Position numbers and translations under genes: made by a program. Positions 25,813-33,860 of a stretch of DNA of 44,506 nucleotides are shown here, piece after piece. The stretch comes from an uncultured Eubacteriales bacterium (GTDB taxonomy: Bacteria > Bacillota > Clostridia > Christensenellales > Aristaeellaceae), in NCBI GenBank assembly GCA_902778995.1, contig CACYZW010000010.1:1-44506 (forward strand), read 5' to 3'. Under the pieces are notes generated by a model. That model saw only the letters and a list, made by a program, of their open reading frames with translations, was not told where the DNA came from and made no database searches. The number at the start of each line of letters is the position of its first letter. Within the stretch, counting starts at the first letter, position 1.

Positions 25813-25882
25813 GCCATTACCCTCTCATTCGTCAAAACAGCGTTCTATGGTATGCTCAATCCAGTGGCGGACCTGTGCGGCG

Positions 25883-25899
25883 CAGACGGCTGCCGTCTG
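25883..25899. repeat. Small perfect hairpin between SpoIIE and GGDEF genes
   Basis: CAGACGG (25883-25889) pairs with CCGTCTG (25893-25899). The T-run (GGGTTTT) follows on the plus strand, not on the strand of the flanking genes, so it is not an obvious terminator for them. Confidence 0.4.
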
Positions 25900-25914
25900 G
25901 GTTTTAGCTTAATA

Positions 25915-28365
25915 CTATCCCTCGTGCGCCTGATTGCCTCCGCTGGCGAACCTTTCCGTGCCGTAGAACACGAAGCCCAGCATGGTGATGTCGTCGAACT
26001 GGTCCGCGTTCCCCACGAAATGGGCGATGTCCCTGCGCACGGCAGGCAAAACATCCTGCATCGTCGCGTCCTTCGCCGCGTTCAGCACGCGCACCAGGCG
26101 CTCCGTCCCGTACTGCTCCACCTGCTCGTCGATGGCCTCGGGAATGCCGTCGGTATAGACGAACAGCCTGTCGCCGGGATTCATCTGCAGCTCGTATTCC
26201 CTGAACTTCATGCCGTCCATGGCGGCCAGCGCCAGGCCGTGCTTGTCCTTGAGCAGCTCGTAATCGCCGCCCGCGCGCATCAGCACCGGGTATTCGTGGC
26301 CGGCGTTGGCGCAGCGCATCTGACCGGTGGAAAGGTCGATAATGCCCAGCCAGACCGTCACGAACATCTCCGCGTCGTTGCCCTCGCAAAGCGTCTTGTT
26401 GGCCCGGAACAGTATGTCCGCAGGATCCCTGCCCGATTCGGCCAGGCCGCGAATGGCCGTCTTGGCCCGCATCATGAACAGCGCCGCCGGAATGCCCTTG
26501 CCGGACACATCCGCGATGACCATCGCCAGCCGATTCTGGTCCACGAAGAAGAAATCGTAGAAATCGCCGCCCACCTCCTTGGCGGGGTCCATGATGGCGA
26601 AGAGCTCGAAATCGCGGCGGGCAAAGGTGAAGTTCTTGGGCAGCGCGGAATCCTGTATCGTGCGGGCGAACTCCAGCTCCTGCTCGATGCGCTTCTCCGC
26701 CGCCTCGATGTAGCCCTTCAGCGCCTCCACCGTCTGGTTGATGTCGTTGGACAGCGACGCGAATTCCGAGGAATTGCGCACCGACACCACCTCGTCCAGA
26801 TTGCCGTTGGTGATGCGGTCCAGCGAAGCGTTGACCAGCTCCAGATTGTTGACGACGATGCTCTGCACCAGCAGGGAGATCAGCACGTAGATCACGGCGA
26901 ACAGCATGATGTCGGCCAGGGCCGTCTCATAAGCCTGGGCGTCGCGGTTGGCGTAGACCTCCGTCATGGGAAGCCGCGTCAGCAGCGTCTGGCCGTCGTC
27001 CAGGTGCTCGATCCGGCACAGCGATTCGCTTCTGAACAGCGTGGCCACAAAGCAGGCGCCGTCCGGCTGCGCCTTGAGGAGCTTCAGTTCGTCCGTGGTC
27101 AGGCTAAACCCCTTGTGGTCGCCCACCGAGATGATGCCGCTGTTTCGAATGATATCAAAGCTGCCCTCGGTGCCCACGTGGAAATAGGACAGGGAATCGT
27201 TCAGCCCGGACAGGTTCAGGGCGTTGGCCAGGGTGTTGGTATCCAGCACCACCTGGACCATACCCTCCGAGCACCGCGCCCCCGCCGCCACCTGCATGGC
27301 GGCGGCGTTCACCGCGAGCGCCTCCGCGTCCCCCCGCAGAACCTCGGACAGCAGCTTCGGGTTCAGCTTTGAATCCCCCGCGGACGAGACGACCGCGCCT
27401 TCCCCGTTCACACTGGTCACGGACACCAGGTTGAATATGTTCCGCATGCGCTCCAAAAAGGCTTCGTCCGCGTTTTGCAGGCCGCCGCCGTGATCGATCG
27501 CCTCCGCGACAGCCATGGCGTCCATGCGCGCCGTGTTCTCGCCCATGGCCCGGGTGTTTTTGACGGTCTGGCTCAGCTCGGCATAGGTCTGGCGAATATC
27601 CCCGGAGACCGTGGCCAGCGTATCCCGGGCGTTCTGGTCCGCAGTCTTCGTCTGCATAAAGAAGGAAAAATTCAGGTTGAAGGCCAGTATGGCGAAGGTC
27701 ACGGCGAACAGCCAGAACTGGAATTTCTGGGAGACCGGTATCTCCTCCGCGCTGACCTTGCGCAGGGGGTTTTTCCATTCTCCCGCGAGCGCCTTCAATA
27801 CCGCAGATGACGCCGCCATGCCCAGTCCGGTAAATATGATCATGGGCGGCGCGCAGGTCTTGACCACGTAAAACGCCATATTCATGTCGCTTCGATGGGT
27901 GATGAACACCACATACATGTGGAAGACCTCCATCACCGCGCCCATGAAGAAGGCGTATATGGGCGAGGGCTTCTTGTGCTTGAATATGAAGATGTTCATC
28001 GCGGCGGACACGAAGCCCGCCAGACAGGTGGACACGCTGCACGCGATGCGGGTATAGCTGCCCACGCCCCAGTAGGTGCCGGCGATGTAGCGCTCAATGC
28101 CGCCGATCAGCCCCGCCACGATGCCGGAGATGGGGTCGAAGAACAGGCCTGCCGACAGCGGGCCCATGTCGCGCACGTTCAGCATCATGTTGACGTAATC
28201 CACCCCGAAATGGGTGGACAGCACCGCGCACAGGCCGTAAATCACGCCGATCACCAGCTTGGCGGACAGGGACAGCTTCCGCCCCTGCACGCGCTTCCAG
28301 ATCAGCGCCGTCAGCAGCACGTACAGCGACGTGACCGCCGTCATCTTCAAAATCATGGTTAGCAT
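25915..28365 (-). CDS. Membrane 5TMR-LytS-like sensor with SpoIIE/PP2C phosphatase domain
   Basis: An 816-residue receptor phosphatase. The N-terminal 210 residues are a multi-pass domain like 5TMR-LYT, including NVRDMGPLSAGLFFDPISGIVAG and GGIERYIAGTYWG. A membrane helix at about 222-243, an extracytoplasmic region to about 480 and a further helix (about 480-503) follow, then a HAMP-like stretch and a coiled coil. The PP2C domain of SpoIIE/RsbU type covers about 590-810 with metal-binding Asp in VGGDFYDFF and IADVSGKG and the terminal DDITML. It should dephosphorylate a Ser/Thr-phosphorylated partner such as an anti-anti-sigma protein, but none is encoded nearby. Its start lies five bases from the stop of the ACT-MBL gene behind AGGAGG at a long 12-base spacing. 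Confidence 0.92.
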   Translation of the reverse strand: MLTMILKMTAVTSLYVLLTALIWKRVQGRKLSLSAKLVIGVIYGLCAVLSTHFGVDYVNMMLNVRDMGPLSAGLFFDPISGIVAGLIGGIERYIAGTYWGVGSYTRIACSVSTCLAGFVSAAMNIFIFKHKKPSPIYAFFMGAVMEVFHMYVVFITHRSDMNMAFYVVKTCAPPMIIFTGLGMAASSAVLKALAGEWKNPLRKVSAEEIPVSQKFQFWLFAVTFAILAFNLNFSFFMQTKTADQNARDTLATVSGDIRQTYAELSQTVKNTRAMGENTARMDAMAVAEAIDHGGGLQNADEAFLERMRNIFNLVSVTSVNGEGAVVSSAGDSKLNPKLLSEVLRGDAEALAVNAAAMQVAAGARCSEGMVQVVLDTNTLANALNLSGLNDSLSYFHVGTEGSFDIIRNSGIISVGDHKGFSLTTDELKLLKAQPDGACFVATLFRSESLCRIEHLDDGQTLLTRLPMTEVYANRDAQAYETALADIMLFAVIYVLISLLVQSIVVNNLELVNASLDRITNGNLDEVVSVRNSSEFASLSNDINQTVEALKGYIEAAEKRIEQELEFARTIQDSALPKNFTFARRDFELFAIMDPAKEVGGDFYDFFFVDQNRLAMVIADVSGKGIPAALFMMRAKTAIRGLAESGRDPADILFRANKTLCEGNDAEMFVTVWLGIIDLSTGQMRCANAGHEYPVLMRAGGDYELLKDKHGLALAAMDGMKFREYELQMNPGDRLFVYTDGIPEAIDEQVEQYGTERLVRVLNAAKDATMQDVLPAVRRDIAHFVGNADQFDDITMLGFVFYGTERFASGGNQAHEG

Positions 28366-28369
28366 ATGA

Positions 28370-29812
28370 CTACTTTTCCTCCTGCACCTGATAATCCTTC
28401 TTCATGCCGTGGGCTCCGAAGATTTGCCATTCCCCGACGCCCAGCCGCTGCATGATGGCCCCGCGCTCCCGGGCGCAGAGGCCGGGGTCGGTGTCCACCG
28501 AGGTCATCAGCACCGGCGCATACTGGTTGTAGGCCGACTGCTCGCGGGTCATGCCGTGAATGTTCACATAGATGTCGCCGGTAAAGGCCACATGATGGGC
28601 AAAATCGATCAGCACCGTCTCCCCCGCCAGGTGTCCGCCCTGGCCCTGATAGACCTCGAAGTCCATCTCGCCAAAGCTGAAAAACCCCGCCTGGGCAAGG
28701 GGCGCAACCTGTTCACCCGCCACGTCCCACAAGCCGAGAACCCTGTCGGGACCCGGCGGCGCATAGCCGGTCAGCGTCTTGCAGATGCTGACATAGGGCC
28801 TGTGCATCGGGTTCTGCTCCCGGAAGCCGTATTTGCCCGCGTATTCCAGCGCCAGACATGCCTTCGATTTCGCGCTGGCGAGAACCTCGTCAAACAGTGG
28901 CAGCAGGCCGCAGTGGTCCACGTCGGCGTGGGTGATGAGCACGCGCTTCTTCATGCCGTCCCAGTCGGGCAGCAGCTGGCGGAAGAGCGCCTCCATCTCC
29001 CGCCGGTACAGCGCGTAGCCGCAGTCGATGAACAGCGTCTCGCCCCCGCTTTGCAGTATGGCGGTGTTGCTGCCGCAGGGCGGCTCGATCAGTATCACCC
29101 GGGTGTTTTCGGCAATCTGATGGTGGGTGATGCGCGGCGAAAAGGCGTCTCCCCGGCTCCGGGCCAGCAGCTCGGCAAACCGGCTGATGCTCTCGAAGGT
29201 CTTGTAGGGGGAAAGCCCCTTGTCGTCCAGCAGCTGCATGACCAGATTGGAATTGACCAGCAGCGTCTCCCGGCAATCCTCGCTCAGCGCCAGCGTCTGC
29301 ATCAGGCCCGAGACAAAGGATCGGTAGAAGATGCTGTTGTCATAGACCTTCTCCGAGTGGTTGTAGTCGATGACCCGCACCGGGCAAAGGGCCTCCACCT
29401 CGGACAGAAACGCCCTCAGCGCCCCTTCGTCCTCCACGAACAGGCCCATCTTGAAGGCCTGATAATCGCTGCCGTTCTCCTGGGAGCTGATATAGGATAT
29501 GTTCAGCCGGTAACGGCTGATCAGCCGAAGCACCCCGGTGACGCTTCCGGGCACGTCCCGAAGGTGGAATTCCACCAGCACGATGCCCTTTTCGCCCGCC
29601 GGCGTTTGCAGATAGCCGATATTGCTCAGCTGTTCGTCGGCCGCCTTCAGCTGCCCTTCGCTGCCCTCGGCGTCGATGAACAGGGTGTGGGAATCCACGG
29701 CCTTGTTGTAGCTGACCCGCGTGATGTTGACGTCCAGCGCCGCAAAGCATTCGCTGGCCTTCAAAAATGCCCCGATGTGGTTGGGCATGGTGGTGATATA
29801 GGTCTTTTTCAT
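28370..29812 (-). CDS. ACT-ACT-metallo-beta-lactamase fusion protein
   Basis: A 480-residue fusion. Residues 1-70 and about 75-145 are ACT-type ligand-binding domains (TMPNHIGAFLKASECFAALDVNITRVSY and HLRDVPGSVTGVLRLISRYRLNISYI). A helical linker follows, then a metallo-beta-lactamase fold from about 230. Its metal motif reads THADVDHCG (about 293-301), with Asp where the second His of HxHxDH is usual; further ligands are His in QGGHLAGE, Asp in FTGDIY and His in FGAHG. ACT domains normally sense amino acids and control an attached enzyme. The reaction is unknown. GAAAAATG-type spacing with CATCC gives no strong ribosome site. It lies 40 bases after the K+ channel gene and abuts the phosphatase gene. 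Confidence 0.88.
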   Translation of the reverse strand: MKKTYITTMPNHIGAFLKASECFAALDVNITRVSYNKAVDSHTLFIDAEGSEGQLKAADEQLSNIGYLQTPAGEKGIVLVEFHLRDVPGSVTGVLRLISRYRLNISYISSQENGSDYQAFKMGLFVEDEGALRAFLSEVEALCPVRVIDYNHSEKVYDNSIFYRSFVSGLMQTLALSEDCRETLLVNSNLVMQLLDDKGLSPYKTFESISRFAELLARSRGDAFSPRITHHQIAENTRVILIEPPCGSNTAILQSGGETLFIDCGYALYRREMEALFRQLLPDWDGMKKRVLITHADVDHCGLLPLFDEVLASAKSKACLALEYAGKYGFREQNPMHRPYVSICKTLTGYAPPGPDRVLGLWDVAGEQVAPLAQAGFFSFGEMDFEVYQGQGGHLAGETVLIDFAHHVAFTGDIYVNIHGMTREQSAYNQYAPVLMTSVDTDPGLCARERGAIMQRLGVGEWQIFGAHGMKKDYQVQEEK

Positions 29813-29852
29813 GGATGGCTCCCCGATTCCCCCGATCCAGGCGCTCGATGCC

Positions 29853-30278
29853 CTACTTCCGCCACTCCCGGGCCTTGCGGGCGAGCGCCTCCTGTTCCTC
29901 CCGGCTCAGCTCCGGCAGGCGCTCCAGCTGTTCAAGGAACGCCTCCAGCTCCCCTTTGTGGCCCTGGGAGATGACCTGCTGAAAGTAGTTGACGACCACG
30001 GCGGTGAATATGGCAAGCGTCGCCGCCGCATAGACCGACAATATCATGGTCAGTGCCCTGGACAGGGGCGTACGCACCACCACATCGCCGAAGCCGATGG
30101 TGGAAAGCGCCGTGAAGCAATACCAGAGGGCGTCTCCATAGGTCTTGATATCGGGTTCGCGCACCCAGATCACCAAAGCGCACAGCAACACAAATACCAC
30201 AAAGCCCATTATGACCTTGTCCGCGCCGGTGCTTTTAAGGATCCGCCCCAGCAGTCTCAATCGCTTCAACGCGCTCAC
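29853..30278 (-). CDS. Two-transmembrane potassium channel protein
   Basis: A 141-residue channel of the Ion_trans_2 type. Transmembrane helices lie at about 21-39 and 75-98, with a pore helix and the selectivity filter TIGFGD (60-65) between them. The C-terminal 40 residues are charged and probably coiled coil (LEAFLEQLERLPELSREEQEALARKA). No RCK nucleotide-binding domain is attached, so gating control is not visible. It should form a tetrameric K+ channel. It heads the signalling gene run. TATAAT occurs upstream on the minus strand (near 30290) but without a convincing -35 box. Confidence 0.92.
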   Translation of the reverse strand: MSALKRLRLLGRILKSTGADKVIMGFVVFVLLCALVIWVREPDIKTYGDALWYCFTALSTIGFGDVVVRTPLSRALTMILSVYAAATLAIFTAVVVNYFQQVISQGHKGELEAFLEQLERLPELSREEQEALARKAREWRK

Positions 30279-30413
30279 TCCATTCTACATGATATTATAA
30301 ATCATGGAACGGCGTTATTGTGTTAACGAAGTATTACAGTATTACATGCAATATTACCAGTTTGATAAGCATATGACATAAACCCGCATTGTTTCGCCAT
30401 ATCAAAAAGTACA

Positions 30414-30449
30414 GAGCCTTCGACGCAGCATCGGCGGCATCGAAGGCTC
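30414..30449 (-). terminator. Terminator for the GH3 beta-xylosidase gene
   Basis: GAGCCTTCGA (30414-30423) pairs with TCGAAGGCTC (30440-30449). Read on the minus strand the stem is followed by TGTACTTTTTG, a T-run fitting a Rho-independent terminator about 85 bases after the stop. Confidence 0.7.
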
Positions 30450-30532
30450 AATGTATGTGCCTCAAAAGGCGTATGGACGGGAAAGCAGGGTGCAGCGGCG
30501 ACAGTCAAAGGCCACTGGCGGGTTGCCCGACG

Positions 30533-32602
30533 TCACACCCGCAAGGCCTCGTGGCCGGTCAGCGCCGCCGTGCGCGCGTCGGGCTGGCCCAGGCCCACCC
30601 AGAACGCCGGCGTTCCCTCATCGACGCTCTCCCCGGCGTCGTTGACGACCCTCAACCGGCTTGCGGGAACGTCCAGCCGCAGCTTTGCCGAGGCGCCCGC
30701 GGGCACATGGACGCGGGCAAAGGCGCAAAGCCTGGGATTGCGGGGTGCGTGGGCAGCGCCCTCGTTCTGCACGTAGACCTGAACCACTTCGTCGGTGTCC
30801 CTCGCGCCGGCGTTGACGACCTCGGCCTCAATGCCGCCCTCAACCCGCCGGGCGGCGGCCACACGGCAGTCGCCGTAGGTCAGGCCGTAGCCGAACGGGT
30901 ACAGCGGGGCCTCCTCGATGTAGCGATAGGTGCGGCCCTGCATGGCATAGTCGGTGAACTCTGGCATGCGGGAGAGCTGTTCGTTCTTGTAGAACGTCAC
31001 GGGCAGCTTGCCGGAGGGCGAGACCTTGCCCAGCAGTATGTCCGCCACGCTCCTGCCGCCCCGGGCCCCGGGATACCAGGTCAGCAGCACGGCGTTCGCC
31101 CGCTCGGCGGCGCCTCCAAGGTCGATGGCGCTGCCCGCCATCAGGCAGATCACCGTGGGCTTGCCCACGGCGAGCACCGCGTCCATCAGCTTCCGCTGGC
31201 TCTCGGGCAGCAGCAGATCCAGCTTGTCGCCGGAGGCGGCCGCGTTGCCGGTGTCGCCCTCCTCGCCCTCCAGGGTCTCGTCCAGTCCCACGGCCAGGAT
31301 CACCGCGTCAGAGCGCTCCGCCACGGCCACGGCCTCGGAAATGCGGTCGTCCGGCAGGCCAAGGTGCTCCACCCTGTCCTTGAACAGGTGGCAGCCCTCG
31401 GCGTACAGCACCCGCGCCCTGCCCTCCAGGGCATCCTGCAGGCCCTCCAGCACCGTCACATAGCGGGAGGAGGTACCGTGATAGTTGCCCACCAGCGCCG
31501 CGCGGCTGTTGGCGTTGGGGCCGATCACGCCCAGGGTCGCCAGCTTCTCGGGGTCCAGCGGCAGCGTGCCGTCGTTTTTCAGCAGTACGCAGCACTTCTC
31601 CGCAGCCTCGCGGGCCTTTTCCAGGTGCTCCGGGGCTTCCACCGCCTCCAGCGGAATGCTGTCGTAGGGGCTGCCCTCCAGCAGGCCCAGCATGTAGCGG
31701 CAGGTGAAAAGCCGAACGGCGCTTCTGCGAATCTGCGCCTCGGTCACAAGACCCTCTTCATAGGCCTTCATCATGTAAACGTAGGTGCTGCCGCAATTCA
31801 GGTCACAGCCCACCTTCAGCGCCAGCGCCGCCGACGCCTCCGGCGAATCGGTGACCATGTGGCCGGTGTGGAAGTCGTTGATGGCCCAGCAGTCGGAGAC
31901 GAAGTGTCCCTGAAAGCCCCAGTCCTCCCGCAGGGTTTTCATCAGGCCGGTGTGGGCGCAGCAGGGCTCGCCGTTGGTGCGGTTGTACGCGCCCATGACG
32001 GCCTCTACCCCCGCGTCCACCAGCGCGTGGAAGGCGGGCAGGTAGGTCTCGTTCATATCCTTTGCGTCGGCCACGGCGTCGAAGCGGTGGCGCAGCGCCT
32101 CGGGCCCGGAGTGCACCGCGAAGTGCTTGGCGCAGGCGGCGGATTTCATGGCCTCCCCCTCGCCCTGGAGCCCCTTTACATACTGTACGCCCAGCTCGGC
32201 GGTCAGGAAGGGATCCTCGCCGTAGGTCTCATGGCCCCGGCCCCATCGGGGATCGCGGAATATGTTGACGTTGGGCGACCAGAAGGTCAGCCCCTTGTAG
32301 ATGTCCCGGTCGCCGTGGGCGGCGGCGGCGTTGTACTTGGCGCGGCCCTCCGTGGCGGCGATGTCGCCCAGGGCGCGCAGCAGCACGGGATCAAAGGTCG
32401 CCGCAAGGCCGATGGCCTGGGGAAAGGATGTGGCCGTGCCGGCCCTTGCCACGCCGTGCAGCGCCTCGTTCCACCAGTTGTAAGCGGGTATGCCCAGCCT
32501 GTCGATGGCGGGCGCGTCGTAGCGCAGCTGAGAGGCGGCCTCCTCCACAGTCATGCGGTTTACGAGCGCCATTGCCTTTTCCCGTGCCTGTTCGCGATTC
32601 AT
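30533..32602 (-). CDS. GH3 glycosidase, probable beta-xylosidase
   Basis: A 689-residue family 3 enzyme of the subgroup that includes Xyl3A-type beta-xylosidases: it opens with LRYDAPAIDRLGIPAYNWWNEALHGVARAG and has PNVNIFRDPRWGRGHETYGEDP. KHF is at 159-161 and the nucleophile is Asp237 in FVSDCWA. An alpha/beta second domain follows (about 300-520) with a shortened Fn3-like tail. It lacks a signal peptide and is intracellular. Subgroup and position beside GH67, GH10 and an aldouronate-type importer favour beta-xylosidase, though beta-glucosidase is possible. The start at 32602 has GGGGAGG upstream, and a promoter at 32645-32673 drives it away from the GH67 transcript. Confidence 0.93.
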   Translation of the reverse strand: MNREQAREKAMALVNRMTVEEAASQLRYDAPAIDRLGIPAYNWWNEALHGVARAGTATSFPQAIGLAATFDPVLLRALGDIAATEGRAKYNAAAAHGDRDIYKGLTFWSPNVNIFRDPRWGRGHETYGEDPFLTAELGVQYVKGLQGEGEAMKSAACAKHFAVHSGPEALRHRFDAVADAKDMNETYLPAFHALVDAGVEAVMGAYNRTNGEPCCAHTGLMKTLREDWGFQGHFVSDCWAINDFHTGHMVTDSPEASAALALKVGCDLNCGSTYVYMMKAYEEGLVTEAQIRRSAVRLFTCRYMLGLLEGSPYDSIPLEAVEAPEHLEKAREAAEKCCVLLKNDGTLPLDPEKLATLGVIGPNANSRAALVGNYHGTSSRYVTVLEGLQDALEGRARVLYAEGCHLFKDRVEHLGLPDDRISEAVAVAERSDAVILAVGLDETLEGEEGDTGNAAASGDKLDLLLPESQRKLMDAVLAVGKPTVICLMAGSAIDLGGAAERANAVLLTWYPGARGGRSVADILLGKVSPSGKLPVTFYKNEQLSRMPEFTDYAMQGRTYRYIEEAPLYPFGYGLTYGDCRVAAARRVEGGIEAEVVNAGARDTDEVVQVYVQNEGAAHAPRNPRLCAFARVHVPAGASAKLRLDVPASRLRVVNDAGESVDEGTPAFWVGLGQPDARTAALTGHEALRV

Positions 32603-32644
32603 ACCGTCGTCCTCCCCGTGTTATTTCGTCAAACTTTAACTCAC

Positions 32645-32673
32645 ATCATACAAATAAAAAACATTGGTGTCAA
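32645..32673 (-). promoter_or_regulatory. Sigma-A promoter for the GH3 beta-xylosidase gene
   Basis: TTGACA (32668-32673), a 17-base spacer and TATGAT (32645-32650), read on the minus strand, match consensus at 11 of 12 positions. The -35 box is five bases from the -35 box of the opposing promoter. Confidence 0.85.
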
Positions 32674-32678
32674 GGTCA

Positions 32679-32707
32679 TTTACAAGCTCCCCGCCATCGG
32701 TTATAAT
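32679..32707 (+). promoter_or_regulatory. Sigma-A promoter for the cysteine desulfurase-GH67 genes
   Basis: TTTACA (32679-32684), a 17-base spacer and TATAAT (32702-32707) match consensus at 11 of 12 positions. It is back to back with the minus-strand promoter at 32645-32673. Confidence 0.85.
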
Positions 32708-32741
32708 AAAAAACAAATAGTAACAAGGAATGAAACAACAT

Positions 32742-33860
32742 ATGATTTATCTCGACCACGCCGCTACCACCCCGCCGGACCCCGCCGTTATCCGCGCGAT
32801 GGACGATTGCATGGCCCGCGCCTGGCACAACCCCGGCGCGGCCTACACCGCCGCGAGCGAAGCCCGGCGCGCGCTGCGCCTGTGCCGCGAGTGCGTCGCC
32901 GGAATGCTGAACGCCCGTCCCCAGGAGATCGTATTCACCTCCGGCGGCAGCGAGGGGAACAACCAGGCGATGACCCTGGCCAGGGGCGGCCACGTGGTGG
33001 TGGGCGCGGTGGAGCACGCCTCGGTGCTGAACGCCGCCCGCCGGGTCGCGGGCGAGGTGACGGTGGCGCCGTCGGACGGGGAGGGCATCGTCTCCCCCGA
33101 GGCCGTCGAACGGGCTTTGCGGCCCGACACGCGGCTCGTCTGCGTTCAGTTCGCCAACAACGAGACCGGCGTCCTGCAGCCCGTCCGTGAAATCGGCGCG
33201 CTGACCCGATCCCGGCGGGTACCCTTCCTGTGCGACGCCGTGCAGGCCTTCGGGCGCGTGCCCATCGACGTGCAGGCGCTGAACGTCGACCTCATGACCC
33301 TGTCCGCCCACAAGTTCTTCGGGCCAAGGGGCGCGGGGGGGCTGTACGTGCGGCAGGGCGTGCCGCTCGGGCCGCTGATCGAGGGCGGCGGCCAGGAATT
33401 CGGCCTGCGCTCGGGCACGGAGAACGTGCCCGCCGTCGAGGGCATGCGCGTGGCCGCAGCGCTGGCGGCCCGTGACATAGCAGCGCGGGCCGGGCATGAG
33501 CGGGCGCTGGCCGCGACGTTTCTCAGGCGGCTGTCCGCACGCGTCCCCGACTGCCGCCTGCTGGCCCGGAGCGCGCCCCGGCTGCCCGGGGTGATGGCGG
33601 TGTACTTGCCAGGGCTACCGTCGGAGCAGGCCGTGGCGGAACTCGATCTGCTGGGCGTACAGGTGTCCGGCGGGGCCGCCTGCGCCGCAAGAAGCGGCAA
33701 GGCCAGCCACGTCTACCGGGCGATGGGGCTTTGCGAAGCGGACGCCCGGTGCGTGCTGCGCGTCAGCCTGGGGCGCGACAACACCGAAGCGGAAATGGAG
33801 ACCGCGGCGGAGGCAATCGCCGGTGTATATATGAAGTTCAAGGGAGGCAAATCAGGATGA
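32742..33860 (+). CDS. Cysteine desulfurase, NifS/IscS class
   Basis: A 372-residue PLP enzyme that takes sulfur from cysteine as an enzyme persulfide for Fe-S clusters or thio-cofactors. It begins MIYLDHAATT, typical of NifS/IscS. His92 in EHAS stacks on PLP, Asp165 and Gln168 are in CDAVQAFG, and the Schiff-base Lys191 is in SAHKFFGP. The catalytic Cys314 is in GGAACAARSGKASHVYRAMG, a variant of the usual GSACSSG loop. I chose 32742 over an ATG 12 bases earlier because AAGGA touches the earlier codon. The stop overlaps the start of the GH67 gene (ATGA), so the two are translationally coupled. No IscU or Fe-S partner gene is nearby. Confidence 0.93.
   Translation: MIYLDHAATTPPDPAVIRAMDDCMARAWHNPGAAYTAASEARRALRLCRECVAGMLNARPQEIVFTSGGSEGNNQAMTLARGGHVVVGAVEHASVLNAARRVAGEVTVAPSDGEGIVSPEAVERALRPDTRLVCVQFANNETGVLQPVREIGALTRSRRVPFLCDAVQAFGRVPIDVQALNVDLMTLSAHKFFGPRGAGGLYVRQGVPLGPLIEGGGQEFGLRSGTENVPAVEGMRVAAALAARDIAARAGHERALAATFLRRLSARVPDCRLLARSAPRLPGVMAVYLPGLPSEQAVAELDLLGVQVSGGAACAARSGKASHVYRAMGLCEADARCVLRVSLGRDNTEAEMETAAEAIAGVYMKFKGGKSG

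Noticed and set aside
25883-25899. Terminator of the SpoIIE gene
   Set aside because: The T-run is on the opposite strand, so it does not fit a minus-strand terminator; listed only as a hairpin.
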